From NCBI GenBank assembly GCA_958370325.1, contig CATXJW010000005.1, positions 22,221-86,220 on the forward strand: 64,000 nt of DNA, given 5' to 3'. The DNA is from an uncultured Collinsella sp. Lineage in GTDB: Bacteria; Actinomycetota; Coriobacteriia; Coriobacteriales; Coriobacteriaceae. Of this stretch, positions 24,864 to 33,603 are shown piece by piece. The stretch's first letter is position 1. Every line of letters starts with the position of its first letter. The notes beneath the pieces were generated by a model, which saw only the letters and a list, made by a program, of their open reading frames with translations, was not told where the DNA came from and made no database searches. The position numbers and the translations under genes are program-made.

Positions 24864-26221
24864 GCGTGCGCACGTGGTGCAAGCGCATAACGGAGCGGTT
24901 TCACGCCGCCTCGAGTAGAACGGGGCGGGCTAATTCTGTTGACGCATTGGGCCGCCGCCTGCGTCGCAAGTTTATCCTCGTTGCCATGGGTGCCGTGACC
25001 GTGGTGCTCACGCTCATCATTGCCGGCATCAATATCGTAAATTACTCGCATGTCTGCAAGACGGCCGACGCTCGCCTGGACTATATCCTGGCGGGCAAGG
25101 ACGGCATCGATTGGGGGGACGAGCCTAAAGCCGATTCCGCTAATGGCAAGGAAGTCGGCGATAGCCAGGCGGGCGTTCACATCAGGCATTTCGAAGGCAT
25201 GACGGCGGAGTCTCCCTTTGACACGCGCTACTTTACGGTGACGATTGCCGGCGGGCAGGTGGCAGATGTCAATACGGCCCGCATTGCTGCGGTGGGCGCC
25301 AAGCGTGCCGCCCGCATTGCCGCGGGGCTGTATTCCAAGGGCCGGACCTCGGGCTTTTCTGGTAACTACCGCTATACGACTACAGCTCAAGACGAAGAGA
25401 CCACCTTTGTGTTTGTGGACTGTTCGCGCGAGCTTTCGAGTTTTCATTCGTTTTTAAGTGCCAGTGTGGCCATCAGCTGCATTGGCTGGCTGGCGGTATT
25501 GGCGATTGTGACGGTGGCCTCGGGCGCGGTGATTCGACCGATGGTCGAGAGCTACAGCAAGCAAAAGCGCTTTATTACCGATGCGAGTCACGAGATCAAG
25601 ACGCCGCTAGCTGTGATCGACGCCGCTAACGAGGTACAGGAAATTGAGAGCGGCGAGAGCGAGTGGACGCAGAGCATTCACGAACAGGTTGCACGGTTGA
25701 CGGCGCTCACGGAGCGTCTGGTGTTTTTGGCACGTATGGACGAGGGCTCGGCGGGCTTTACCATGACATCGATCGATCTTTCGGAGGCAGTGGACAAGGC
25801 GGCGGCGCCGTTTGAGTCGGTGGCGGTTTCGCGCGGCAAGCGTCTGTCGATGTCGATTGCGAGCGGCGTGCGGGCCCATGCCGATGCTGCGGCGGTGGCG
25901 CAGGTGGTTGAGTTGCTGCTGGACAACGCCACGCGCTATGCGAGCGAGGGCAGCGTGATTGAGTTGAGCCTGCGTGCCGTCTCGCACGGCAAGGGTAAGG
26001 GCGGCGCCGAGCTTGTCGTATCGAACGCCGTGGACGAGCTGCCCGAAGGCGATCTGGACCGATTGTTCGACCGCTTCTATCGTGCGGATGTGTCGCGCAG
26101 CTCCAAGACAGGCGGCTCGGGCGTGGGCCTATCCGTGGTGCGCGCCATCGCCGAAGCCCATGGCGGATTCGCCACCGTATCCGACCACGATCATCAGATC
26201 GTCTTCACCGTCCGCTTTTAA
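24860..26221 (+). CDS. Two-component sensor histidine kinase
   Basis: The 453-residue membrane kinase has helices at about 37-60 and 200-225 enclosing a ~140-residue extracytoplasmic sensor with no recognised fold. The HisKA box is DASHEIKTPLAV (His244), the N box LLLDNATRYA and the G box GGSGVGLSVV. The start is GTG within the response-regulator overlap. It has no HAMP signature that I can see. The stop codon TAA is directly fused to a 52-bp repeat. Confidence 0.93.
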   Translation: MSVRTWCKRITERFHAASSRTGRANSVDALGRRLRRKFILVAMGAVTVVLTLIIAGINIVNYSHVCKTADARLDYILAGKDGIDWGDEPKADSANGKEVGDSQAGVHIRHFEGMTAESPFDTRYFTVTIAGGQVADVNTARIAAVGAKRAARIAAGLYSKGRTSGFSGNYRYTTTAQDEETTFVFVDCSRELSSFHSFLSASVAISCIGWLAVLAIVTVASGAVIRPMVESYSKQKRFITDASHEIKTPLAVIDAANEVQEIESGESEWTQSIHEQVARLTALTERLVFLARMDEGSAGFTMTSIDLSEAVDKAAAPFESVAVSRGKRLSMSIASGVRAHADAAAVAQVVELLLDNATRYASEGSVIELSLRAVSHGKGKGGAELVVSNAVDELPEGDLDRLFDRFYRADVSRSSKTGGSGVGLSVVRAIAEAHGGFATVSDHDHQIVFTVRF

Positions 26222-26272
26222 AACCTGCCAAAAAGGGACAGGTTTATTTTGGCAGGTTTTATCTGGGGAAAC
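26219..26272 (+). repeat. 52-bp dispersed hairpin repeat, copy 2
   Basis: The AACCTGCC repeat begins inside the kinase stop codon context (TAAAACCTGCC) and probably serves as its terminator. Confidence 0.85.
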
Positions 26273-26388
26273 GTCGGCGGAGGCTGGCCGTGGTCGGCGC
26301 CATGAACGCCACCGACGCAAATAAATGCACCTCTAGCTGCTAAAATATAGGCATCGTTGTTCGGCTCCCGAAGGGAAAGGAGACGGTC

Positions 26389-27063
26389 ATGCAGTACGAG
26401 ATCGGCGGAGGGGCTTTCCCGGTTGTTACGTGCAACCTTAGCGACGGCGAATCCATGATCACCGAAAGTGGTGCCATGGTCTGGATGACCCCCAACATGG
26501 AGATGTCCACCTCGGGCGGTGGCATAGGCAAGATGTTCTCTAAGGCTTTTTCGGGTGAGGCGTTGTTCCAAAACATTTGGACCGCGCACGGCGATGGCAT
26601 GATTGCGTTTGGCTCTTGCTTCCCCGGCCGCATCGTGCCAATCGAGATCGGTCCTGGCAAGAGCTGGATTTTGCAGAAGCGCTCGTTCCTTGCCGCGGAA
26701 AGTGGTGTTGAGTTGAGCATCCACTTTAACAAGAAGGCAAAGGCCGGCGTCTTTGGCGGCGAGGGCTTTATCATGCAAAAGCTCACGGGCTCGGGTATTG
26801 CCTTTGCCGAGATCGACGGCGACCTAGTTGAGTACGAGCTTGCTGCTGGTCAGCAAATGATTGTAGATACCGGCAACGTGGCAGGCTTTGAGGAGACGGT
26901 GAGCATCGACGCGCAGATGGTCAAGGGCGTCAAAAACATCATGTTTGGCGGTGAAGGCGTGTTCAACACTGTGCTCACCGGTCCGGGCCGCATCTGGCTG
27001 CAGACAATGCCCATTTCCAATCTTGCAGCAGCAGTGGCCTCGATGACCAACAACAATAACTAA
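26389..27063 (+). CDS. TIGR00266 family protein (AIM24-like)
   Basis: The 224-residue protein is of the TIGR00266/AIM24 family: MQYEIGGGAFPVVTCNL, ESMITESGAMVWMT, GIGKMFSKAFSGEALFQN, and the C-terminal GEGVFNTVLTGPGRIWLQTMP. These beta-rich proteins are widespread but of unknown function, sometimes linked to membranes. GGAAAGGAG precedes the ATG. It is monocistronic and ends at a strong terminator. Confidence 0.9.
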   Translation: MQYEIGGGAFPVVTCNLSDGESMITESGAMVWMTPNMEMSTSGGGIGKMFSKAFSGEALFQNIWTAHGDGMIAFGSCFPGRIVPIEIGPGKSWILQKRSFLAAESGVELSIHFNKKAKAGVFGGEGFIMQKLTGSGIAFAEIDGDLVEYELAAGQQMIVDTGNVAGFEETVSIDAQMVKGVKNIMFGGEGVFNTVLTGPGRIWLQTMPISNLAAAVASMTNNNN

Positions 27064-27076
27064 TCGCGTATAGGAT

Positions 27077-27116
27077 GACGCGCGCGGCGGGCCTGGCCTG
27101 TCGCGCGCGTTTTTTT
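27077..27116 (+). terminator. Intrinsic terminator after the TIGR00266 gene
   Basis: The stem acgcgcgcg / cgcgcgcgt is followed by seven T residues. Confidence 0.9.
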
Positions 27117-27133
27117 GGTGGCAAGCGCCCTGT

Positions 27134-28393
27134 TTATCGGGTGCGGTTGTGCTCCTGCAGGGTATAGATCGACTTATCCATGTTGAACAGATAAGCCACA
27201 ACGCAGACGATGAAGAACGCCGGCAGATTACCGAAACCGAAGACCTCGCAGCCAATGAGGATCGGCGCGAGTAGCGTGTTGGTGGCGCTGCCAAAGACGG
27301 CGGCGTAGCCCAGCGCGGCGCAGAGCTCGACGGGCATGCCGAGAATCCCGGCGAGTACGACACCCAGGCTGGCTCCGATGGAGAACAGCGGCGTGACCTC
27401 GCCACCTTGATAACCCGCGGCAAGCGTGGCGATGGTGAGTACGAATTTGAGTGCCCAGTCCCAAGGCATGATCGACGCCACGCCGTTGTCACCCAGTGCC
27501 GCCGATATCAGGTTGGTGCCAAGGCTGCAGTATCGCCCCTGCCACAGCACGAACAGAATCGCCGACAACGCAAGGCCCATAACGGCAACGCGTATGTAAG
27601 GGCTGGGGAGCAGTCGCGCTGCAAGGGTCTTGGCATGGGCAAGGCACCAGGCAAAAGCTCCGCCGACCATACCGAACGCGATGCCCAACAGCGCCAGCCG
27701 TCCAAGACCGGGGAGGTCGAGCGCATACGAGGCGGTAACGGCGACCTCGAACTTCTCGAGCCCCAGGGCGCCCGAGGTCATGCTTGCGGCAAGTGAAGCC
27801 GTAAGCACGGGGAACAACGCGCGGTATTCCATGCGTCCGGCGACCAGCACTTCGATAGCAAAGACCGTAGCAGCGAGCGGTGTTCGAAAGAGTCCGGCAA
27901 AGCCAGCGGCCATACCAATGAGCAAAAACGTGTTGCCGGGGTCGCGGAAAGGCAGGCGTCGACCGATCCAATGCGAGACGGTGGCGCCGATTTGCACCGC
28001 TACGCCCTCGCGTCCCGCACTGCCACCAAAGAGATGCGTCCCCCACGTGCTCAGCATAATGAGCGGCACCAAGCGCGGAGAGATGGCGTCCTCGCGTCCG
28101 TGGCCTACGTCGAACACCAGACTCATGCCGCGGTCGGTGCCCTTGCCCCAGGTGCGGTAGGCAAACACGATGGCAAGGCCCGCAAGAGTGAGAAAGGGGA
28201 GCAGCAACGCGACGTGCGAGTCCCGGAAGGCGCCGATTGCCAGGAGCACACGACCAAAAAGGGCACAGATGGCGCCAACGATAACGCCGATAGGGATTCC
28301 GACGGCGCCCATGAGCACGAGACCGCTATAGGTGTTGACCAGGCGTTTGATTCTGCTCGAAGCGCTGCTTTCTGACATTTTGCTTTCCGACAC
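27134..28393 (-). CDS. CLC-type anion transporter
   Basis: The 419-residue membrane protein has CLC motifs GSAGREGVAVQ (gating Glu129) and GYQGGEVTPLFSIGA (about 327-341). These variants resemble the CLC-F fluoride/proton branch more than the chloride branch (which usually has GREGP and GxFxP), so fluoride export is possible; this is from memory of the family. No fluoride riboswitch was recognised in the 170 bp upstream. A minus-strand TTGACG element (28490s) with a downstream TATAAG/TAAGTT is a possible promoter. Start is GTG at 28393 or ATG at 28378. Confidence 0.85.
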   Translation of the reverse strand: MSESKMSESSASSRIKRLVNTYSGLVLMGAVGIPIGVIVGAICALFGRVLLAIGAFRDSHVALLLPFLTLAGLAIVFAYRTWGKGTDRGMSLVFDVGHGREDAISPRLVPLIMLSTWGTHLFGGSAGREGVAVQIGATVSHWIGRRLPFRDPGNTFLLIGMAAGFAGLFRTPLAATVFAIEVLVAGRMEYRALFPVLTASLAASMTSGALGLEKFEVAVTASYALDLPGLGRLALLGIAFGMVGGAFAWCLAHAKTLAARLLPSPYIRVAVMGLALSAILFVLWQGRYCSLGTNLISAALGDNGVASIMPWDWALKFVLTIATLAAGYQGGEVTPLFSIGASLGVVLAGILGMPVELCAALGYAAVFGSATNTLLAPILIGCEVFGFGNLPAFFIVCVVAYLFNMDKSIYTLQEHNRTR

Positions 28394-28563
28394 TTGCTCT
28401 CTTGATAGAAGAAGAGCTGGAGTTGCGCATCGTTGAGAGGCTTTCCAGCTTTAGCAAAACAAACTTATAAGATGCGACGGGCCGCGTCAAGATAATTACC
28501 GGACGGCCTAGGAGGCGGCTGGTTGGCTGGCTTAAAACCTAGCGCGTGAAATGACGCCCCACG

Positions 28564-29202
28564 CTATTCAGCGCGCTTGATAGGATGACGAACCACGGTC
28601 TTAAGTTTCTCCGGTGCGCATTTGCGTGGATCGGAGAGATAGATTTCGTGATGTAAACGGGTGTCTGAGAAGTCGGGAACATAGCCCAGTTCGGTCGTGT
28701 ATTCATGCATAGCGTCTACGGTCACCGGTTCGTTGTCGTAGGGCCCGGTGTGCATGCATTGAACGCAGAGACCCTCGTCAACTTTAAGCAGTTCGACGGC
28801 GGAAAAGTCCAGTTTCTTTTTGGTCGTGGCTTCCGCGACTGCCCAGTCAAAGTCATCTCGGGTGACGAAATCGGGCAGGCGGATGCACGAGATAAAGTTA
28901 AAAATGTCCTTGTGTACATGATCGATGTCGTCGCTCGGGGACTCTTGCCACCAGAAACCCTCGAGCGGCGGTACCACAAAGTCGAAATAGCCCTCGATAC
29001 TCCTTGAGCCTTTCTTTGACATCTTGACGGTATAGGCGATGCCGTAAAGTAGCGGCAGGGCGTTTTGATACTCGCCACCTTCGGTATTTGGGTCGCCCTT
29101 TCCGCGAATGGCAACGTAGCTCATAGGCGGGACAGTTACGATACTCGGCTTGCTTGCAGGTTTGTAGAGCTCCTTGCATTCCTTCTTAAAGTCGAACGCC
29201 AT
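28564..29202 (-). CDS. GyrI-like small-molecule-binding domain protein
   Basis: The 212-residue protein belongs to the GyrI-like (SHS2/AraC-effector) group: PPMSYVAIRGKGDPN near residue 25, LYGIAYTVKMSKK, FDFVVPPLEGFWW, and the C-terminal YTTELGYVPDFSDTRLHHEIYLSDPRK. Such stand-alone proteins bind small molecules, and some hydrolyse or sequester them. A perfect LexA-like box lies 57 nt upstream of the start, suggesting damage induction. It has no HTH of its own. Confidence 0.85.
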   Translation of the reverse strand: MAFDFKKECKELYKPASKPSIVTVPPMSYVAIRGKGDPNTEGGEYQNALPLLYGIAYTVKMSKKGSRSIEGYFDFVVPPLEGFWWQESPSDDIDHVHKDIFNFISCIRLPDFVTRDDFDWAVAEATTKKKLDFSAVELLKVDEGLCVQCMHTGPYDNEPVTVDAMHEYTTELGYVPDFSDTRLHHEIYLSDPRKCAPEKLKTVVRHPIKRAE

Positions 29203-29258
29203 GTTGACCGCCTTTCTGCGTATTGGCCTGCTTAGATAGTTGAATCATATCATAGAAA

Positions 29259-29272
29259 CGAACAGCTGTTCG
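29259..29272. promoter_or_regulatory. Candidate LexA (SOS) box, CGAACAGCTGTTCG
   Basis: The 14-bp perfect palindrome matches the Gram-positive/actinobacterial SOS consensus CGAAC-N4-GTTCG. On the minus strand it lies about 7 nt before a TATGAT -10-like hexamer for the GyrI-like gene. The divergent ABC gene starts 202 nt away, with a repeat between. Confidence 0.65.
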
Positions 29273-29373
29273 AATGATTTGGCTGACAGATTGAGATGCG
29301 TGCGTTGTGTTTGGCGGTCGGGCTGACCCCGTCGATGATTTCTCGGCCTCCCCGGCGCCTCATCTATAGCTGC

Positions 29374-29424
29374 CGTTTCCCCATATAAAACCTGCCAAAA
29401 TAAACCTGTCCCTTTTTGGTAGGT
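29374..29424 (-). repeat. 52-bp dispersed hairpin repeat, copy 3 (minus orientation)
   Basis: This is a reverse-oriented copy of the AACCTGCC repeat, 50 nt upstream of the ABC ATPase gene. Confidence 0.85.
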
Positions 29425-29473
29425 GGGAAATGGGTAATACTAAAGAGTTATCCGACCAGATGGGAATTAATCG

Positions 29474-30175
29474 ATGGCCTATATCGAATTCAAAGACGTC
29501 ATCAAGGCATACGGCGAGGGTGACGCCCGCATTCACGCACTCGACGGCGCAAGCTTTACGGTCGAGCGCGGCGAGCTCGCCATCATTCTGGGTGCTTCGG
29601 GCGCCGGCAAGACCACGGCCCTCAACATTCTGGGCGGCATGGATACGGCAACTTCCGGCACCGTGACGGTGGACGGGCGTGACGTGAGCGCTGCCAACGA
29701 GGCACAGCTTGTGGAATACCGCCGCGCCGATGTTGGCTTTGTCTTCCAGTTCTACAATCTGGTCCCCAACCTGACGGCGCTCGAAAACGTTGAACTCGCG
29801 GCGCAAATCTGCCCCGACTCGCTCGATGCCGAGCAAACGCTTTGCCAGGTCGGCCTGGGCGAGCGCCTCGCTAACTTTCCGGCGCAGCTTTCGGGCGGCG
29901 AGCAACAGCGCGTGTCCATCGCCCGCGCGCTGGCCAAGAACCCCAAGCTGCTCCTGTGCGACGAGCCTACGGGTGCGCTCGACTACAAAACCGGCAAGCA
30001 GATTTTGCAGCTGCTGCAGGACACCTGCCGCAAGCAAGGCATCACGGTCATCATCATCACCCACAACTCCGCGCTGGCGCCCATGGCCGATCGCCTGATT
30101 CGCTTTAAGAGCGGCCGCGTGGAGAGCGAGACGGTCCAGCAAAATCCCGTGCCGATCGAGACGATCGAGTGGTAG
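29474..30175 (+). CDS. ABC transporter ATP-binding protein (MacB/LolD-like)
   Basis: The 233-residue ATPase has Walker A GASGAGKT (about 39-46), signature LSGGEQQR, Walker B LLCDEPTGALD and switch His in ITHN. The sequence FVFQFYNLVPNLTALENVELA is characteristic of ATPases that pair with FtsX-type permeases. Its partner is the following 921-residue permease, whose start lies 6 nt after this stop. The substrate is not known; such systems do mechanotransmission or export at the membrane. Confidence 0.92.
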   Translation: MAYIEFKDVIKAYGEGDARIHALDGASFTVERGELAIILGASGAGKTTALNILGGMDTATSGTVTVDGRDVSAANEAQLVEYRRADVGFVFQFYNLVPNLTALENVELAAQICPDSLDAEQTLCQVGLGERLANFPAQLSGGEQQRVSIARALAKNPKLLLCDEPTGALDYKTGKQILQLLQDTCRKQGITVIIITHNSALAPMADRLIRFKSGRVESETVQQNPVPIETIEW

Positions 30176-30180
30176 CGCCC

Positions 30181-32946
30181 ATGGACCAGGACCGCCAAAA
30201 CAGCCAGCGCCGCGACGCGCAGAGCACGGAGCGCGAGCAGGATTTTACGACCTACCGCACCGCCCAAAGCTCAAACGATATGGTGCCGACGGTTTTTCGC
30301 CGTGGCATCTACCGCACAATCCGAGGCAGCCTCAAACGCTTCTTGTCTATCGTCGTGATCACCGCGCTCGGCGTGAGCGTGATGTGCGGCCTTAAGGCGG
30401 GCTGCGAGGACCTGTGCGATTCGGTTGACGCTTACTTTGACCAGCAGAATGTTTATGACATTAACGTGCAGTCGACCTATGGTCTGACCGATGACGATCT
30501 TGCTGCGATCCAAGAGGTCGATGGCGTCGAGACGGCCGAGGGCATCTATACCGAGACCGCCTATACCGCCGTGGGTACGACGCGCGAGCGTGTCGTCGTA
30601 CAGAGCCTCTCCAAAGAGAATATTGACCAACCGGTGCTAGTACGCGGCGAGCTGCCCGAGACTTCGGGCGAAGTGGCAGTGACCTCACGTTTTTTGAAGG
30701 CTTCGGGCAAAAAGCTCGGCGATACCGTGAGTTTTGCCGCCAATGACGCGAGCTCGTCCAACCAAAGTGCCAAGGATCAGTTTGCCGATGGGGACTACAC
30801 CATCACGGCCGAGGTTCTCGATCCTACCGACGTGAGCTCCGACTCGACGGTCAACGCCTTCCGTGCCGCCTCGGCCGCGGATTACAAGTTCTACGTGAGC
30901 GAGGATGCCGCGACGTCGTCGTCCTATTCCGCGATCCACGTGGTCGTCGAGGGAGCCAAGAGCCTCAACTCCTATTCGGATGCCTACGCGGCAAAGATCA
31001 ATGAGGTCAAGGGCAATATCGAGAAGATCCGCGAGGAGCGTGAGAAGATGCGCGCTCAGGAGCTGACGGTCGACACACCGGCAAGCTTGGATGCGGCCGA
31101 GCGCCAGGCGAATATGGTCTTTGGGATCGAGCAGGACAACATCAACCGCATGGCCGAGGGTAGCGAGGAGCGTGCGCAGGCGCAAGCCGACCTGGACCAG
31201 CGCCGTGCCGCTGCCGACCAGCAGTTTGCTGATGCCCGCGCCGAGCTCTCTGACCTGGGCGAATGCACCTGGTACATCCAGGACCGCGGCAATATCGCAA
31301 GCTACTCGAGCGTCGAGAGCGATAGTTCCTCAATCGAGGCCATCGCCACCGTATTCCCGTTTATCTTCTTTATCGTCGCCGTGCTCATCAGCCTCACCAC
31401 CGCCACTCGCATGGTCGAGGAGGAGCGCACGCTCATTGGCTTGTACAAGGCGCTCGGCTATTCACGCGGGCGAATCCTGTCCAAATACGTGGACTACTCG
31501 CTGTGGGCGTGTCTGATCGGCGGCGTGCTCGGCAACATCGTCGGATTTGTGGGCCTGCCGCTGTTCCTGTTTACGGTGTTCGACGACATGTACTCGCTGC
31601 CCCAGATGCTGCTTTCGTACGATATCGTGTCTTCAATCGTCTCGGTGGCGTTGTTTACCGTGGGCGTGGTGGGCGCCACGGTTATCGCCTGCCGCCACGA
31701 GATGGCCGAGACCCCGGCCTCGCTCATGCGTCCCAAGGCCCCACGCGCCGGCTCGCGCATCTTGCTCGAGCGCATCGGCTTTGTCTGGCGTCGCATGGGC
31801 TTTTTGAACAAGGTGGCAGCGCGTAACCTGTTCCGTTATAAAAAGCGTGCCTTTATGACCATCTTTGGCATTGCGGGATGCACGGCGCTCGTGATCTGCG
31901 GTATGGGTATCCGCGATACGTCGGTGGCGCTTTCGCCCAAACAGTACGGGCACATCACGCGCTACGACTTGCTTGCGGTCGCCAATTCTGACGATTTTTC
32001 GCAGACGTGCGCAGCACTGGATGAACGCAGCGCGGCCAATGATTCCAACGTGACCGTGACCTCGACCCTTCCGATTATGACCGACAACGTCACCTTTACG
32101 TTTGGCGGCAAGAGCGAGACTGTGCAGCTCATCGTGATTCCCGATGACCGCACGGGTGACTTGGGCGATTACGTGCGCCTGGAGGATGAGTCCAAAGAAC
32201 CGCTCACCCTGCGTGACGGGGATGTGTATTTGAGCAAGAGCTCTCAGCTGGTGCTGGGGATCAAGCCGGGTGACACGGCTCACGTCCAGGATTCGTCGCT
32301 CAATGTTGCCAAGGTCAAAGTCAGCGACATTTCGCTCAACTATCTGGGCAACACGCTTTACATGACGCAGGGCACCTATGAGCGCGCGTTCGGTCGAAGC
32401 GCGCGCCTTAACGGCGTCTTTGTGCTGCTTAAGGGTTCATCGGCCGACCAGATTGCGTTTAGCAAGAATCTTAAGAGTGACGGTTGGCTCACGATTTCGA
32501 GTACGGCCGAGCATTGGGAGAACTATGAAGCGAACTTTACGATTATCAATTCGGTCGTGGTGCTTGTGACCTTTATGGCGGCGTGCCTGTCGTTTGTGGT
32601 GGTATTTACGCTGTCCAACACGAATATCTCCGAGCGCGAGCGTGAGCTGGCGACCATTAAGGTGCTGGGCTTCCGTCGCGGCGAGGTACACCATTACGTC
32701 AACAAGGAGACGTTGATCCTCACGGCGATTGGCGCCGCACTGGGCGTACCGCTAGGCGGCTTGCTGGCCGAGAGTTTTACGTACATTTTGCAGATGCCGT
32801 CGCTGTACTTTGACGTCGAGGTCGAGCCGCTAAGCTACGTACTCGCCGTGGTGCTTTCCTTTGGCTTTACGTTTATCGTCAACCTCGCCACCAATCGAAC
32901 GCTCAACAAGATCGACATGGTCGGCGCCCTCAAGAGCGCCGAGTAA
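30181..32946 (+). CDS. FtsX-like ABC permease
   Basis: The ~921-residue permease has an N-terminal helix (FLSIVVITALGVSVMCGL), a large extracytoplasmic region with a helical, Glu/Arg/Gln-rich coiled-coil stretch (about residues 275-360), and two three-helix FtsX cores (VFPFIFFIVAVLISLTTATRMVEEERTLIGLYKALGYSR and VVLVTFMAACLSFVVVFTL...ERERELATIKVLGFRRGE). It forms a complex with the upstream ATPase. The ATG at 30181 is preferred over a GTG at 30169 inside the ATPase end, although neither has a strong ribosome-binding site. The stop is fused to a 52-bp repeat. Confidence 0.9.
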   Translation: MDQDRQNSQRRDAQSTEREQDFTTYRTAQSSNDMVPTVFRRGIYRTIRGSLKRFLSIVVITALGVSVMCGLKAGCEDLCDSVDAYFDQQNVYDINVQSTYGLTDDDLAAIQEVDGVETAEGIYTETAYTAVGTTRERVVVQSLSKENIDQPVLVRGELPETSGEVAVTSRFLKASGKKLGDTVSFAANDASSSNQSAKDQFADGDYTITAEVLDPTDVSSDSTVNAFRAASAADYKFYVSEDAATSSSYSAIHVVVEGAKSLNSYSDAYAAKINEVKGNIEKIREEREKMRAQELTVDTPASLDAAERQANMVFGIEQDNINRMAEGSEERAQAQADLDQRRAAADQQFADARAELSDLGECTWYIQDRGNIASYSSVESDSSSIEAIATVFPFIFFIVAVLISLTTATRMVEEERTLIGLYKALGYSRGRILSKYVDYSLWACLIGGVLGNIVGFVGLPLFLFTVFDDMYSLPQMLLSYDIVSSIVSVALFTVGVVGATVIACRHEMAETPASLMRPKAPRAGSRILLERIGFVWRRMGFLNKVAARNLFRYKKRAFMTIFGIAGCTALVICGMGIRDTSVALSPKQYGHITRYDLLAVANSDDFSQTCAALDERSAANDSNVTVTSTLPIMTDNVTFTFGGKSETVQLIVIPDDRTGDLGDYVRLEDESKEPLTLRDGDVYLSKSSQLVLGIKPGDTAHVQDSSLNVAKVKVSDISLNYLGNTLYMTQGTYERAFGRSARLNGVFVLLKGSSADQIAFSKNLKSDGWLTISSTAEHWENYEANFTIINSVVVLVTFMAACLSFVVVFTLSNTNISERERELATIKVLGFRRGEVHHYVNKETLILTAIGAALGVPLGGLLAESFTYILQMPSLYFDVEVEPLSYVLAVVLSFGFTFIVNLATNRTLNKIDMVGALKSAE

Positions 32947-32996
32947 CCTGCCAAAAAGGGACAGGTTTATTTTGGCAGGTTTTATCTGGGTAAACG
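32944..32996 (+). repeat. 52-bp dispersed hairpin repeat, copy 4
   Basis: The repeat starts at the permease stop (TAACCTGCC) and ends at 32996, where a gene remnant on the other strand is interrupted. Confidence 0.85.
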
Positions 32997-32997
32997 C

Positions 32998-33159
32998 CGG
33001 ACAACCATTAGGTGGCCCGGCGTTTGCTCCGTTTTGCTGGGGATGTCTGTCGTTCAGCATCTCAACGTACTGGCCGATGAGCTTTTTCATATAACGTTCT
33101 TGCCATTGAGGAAGCATTTTCTTAAACAGCTTCCAGTCGCTTTCGGCTACGTCGCGCAT
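32998..33159 (-). pseudogene. 5' remnant of a small soluble protein gene, cut by the repeat
   Basis: From an ATG at 33159 with a good GGAGG site, the frame reads MRDVAESDWKLFKKMLPQWQ then ERYMKKLIGQYVEML. This resembles the conserved N-terminus of a small ~90-residue family seen in Firmicutes and relatives (often misnamed multidrug transporter). After about 40 codons similarity ends and the frame runs through the 52-bp repeat into the 3' end of the FtsX gene, an unlikely natural C-terminus. It is best read as a truncated gene. Confidence 0.5.
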
Positions 33160-33287
33160 ATGTCCTCCGCTCGTCAAACGAGCTTTCCATTTGCCTTTCA
33201 TTCTATTTGGCTTTTGCTCGCAGGCGTGGATGAGAGGCTCTCTTTAGCCTTCGAGGTTGGGCTTGAATGGGTCGTATGCCACAAAAC

Positions 33288-33434
33288 GGGCCTATCTACT
33301 ACGTTTAATTGGATGCCCTCAATCATGCCGGGAAAACGAAAAATAAAACCGCAGGTAGAAGGCCTGTCGATTTTCAAAAAAGGCGGGTATGGTCGGCCCT
33401 CTCGAGTTAAACGTAGTAAATAGGCCCTTTTTTT
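33288..33434. repeat. ~147-bp inverted-repeat element ending in a T-run
   Basis: The arms gggcctatctactacgttt (33288-33306) and aaacgtagtaaataggccc (33409-33427) match at 18 of 19 positions and are followed by seven T. The interior includes A-rich loops and no gene. It is either a MITE-like element or a structured terminator. It belongs to a 444-bp gap (33160-33603) with no other gene. Confidence 0.5.
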
Positions 33435-33490
33435 GGCGCTCGGTCAGCTCAATGCTAATCTTCGTGCCGGAACTGACCCAGTTGTTTGTA

Positions 33491-33557
33491 AATTGCGGTG
33501 ATATACGGACTGTTTGGCGCTTTGGAGCTTCAAAACAGTCCCCATTTCACCGCAACT
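33491..33557. repeat. 67-bp hairpin repeat, agttgcggtgaaatag family, copy 2
   Basis: Arms aattgcggtgatatacggac / gtccccatttcaccgcaact lie 46 nt after the stop of the XRE membrane protein gene on the minus strand. Confidence 0.75.
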
Positions 33558-33603
33558 TAGGAGAAGGGCGGGGGGTGGTTGGGTGCTGGTGGGTCGGAGC
33601 GCG

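Noticed and set aside
28394..28563. Fluoride riboswitch upstream of the CLC gene
   Set aside because: I looked for the conserved pseudoknot sequence elements and did not find them; only a weak promoter-like stretch is present.
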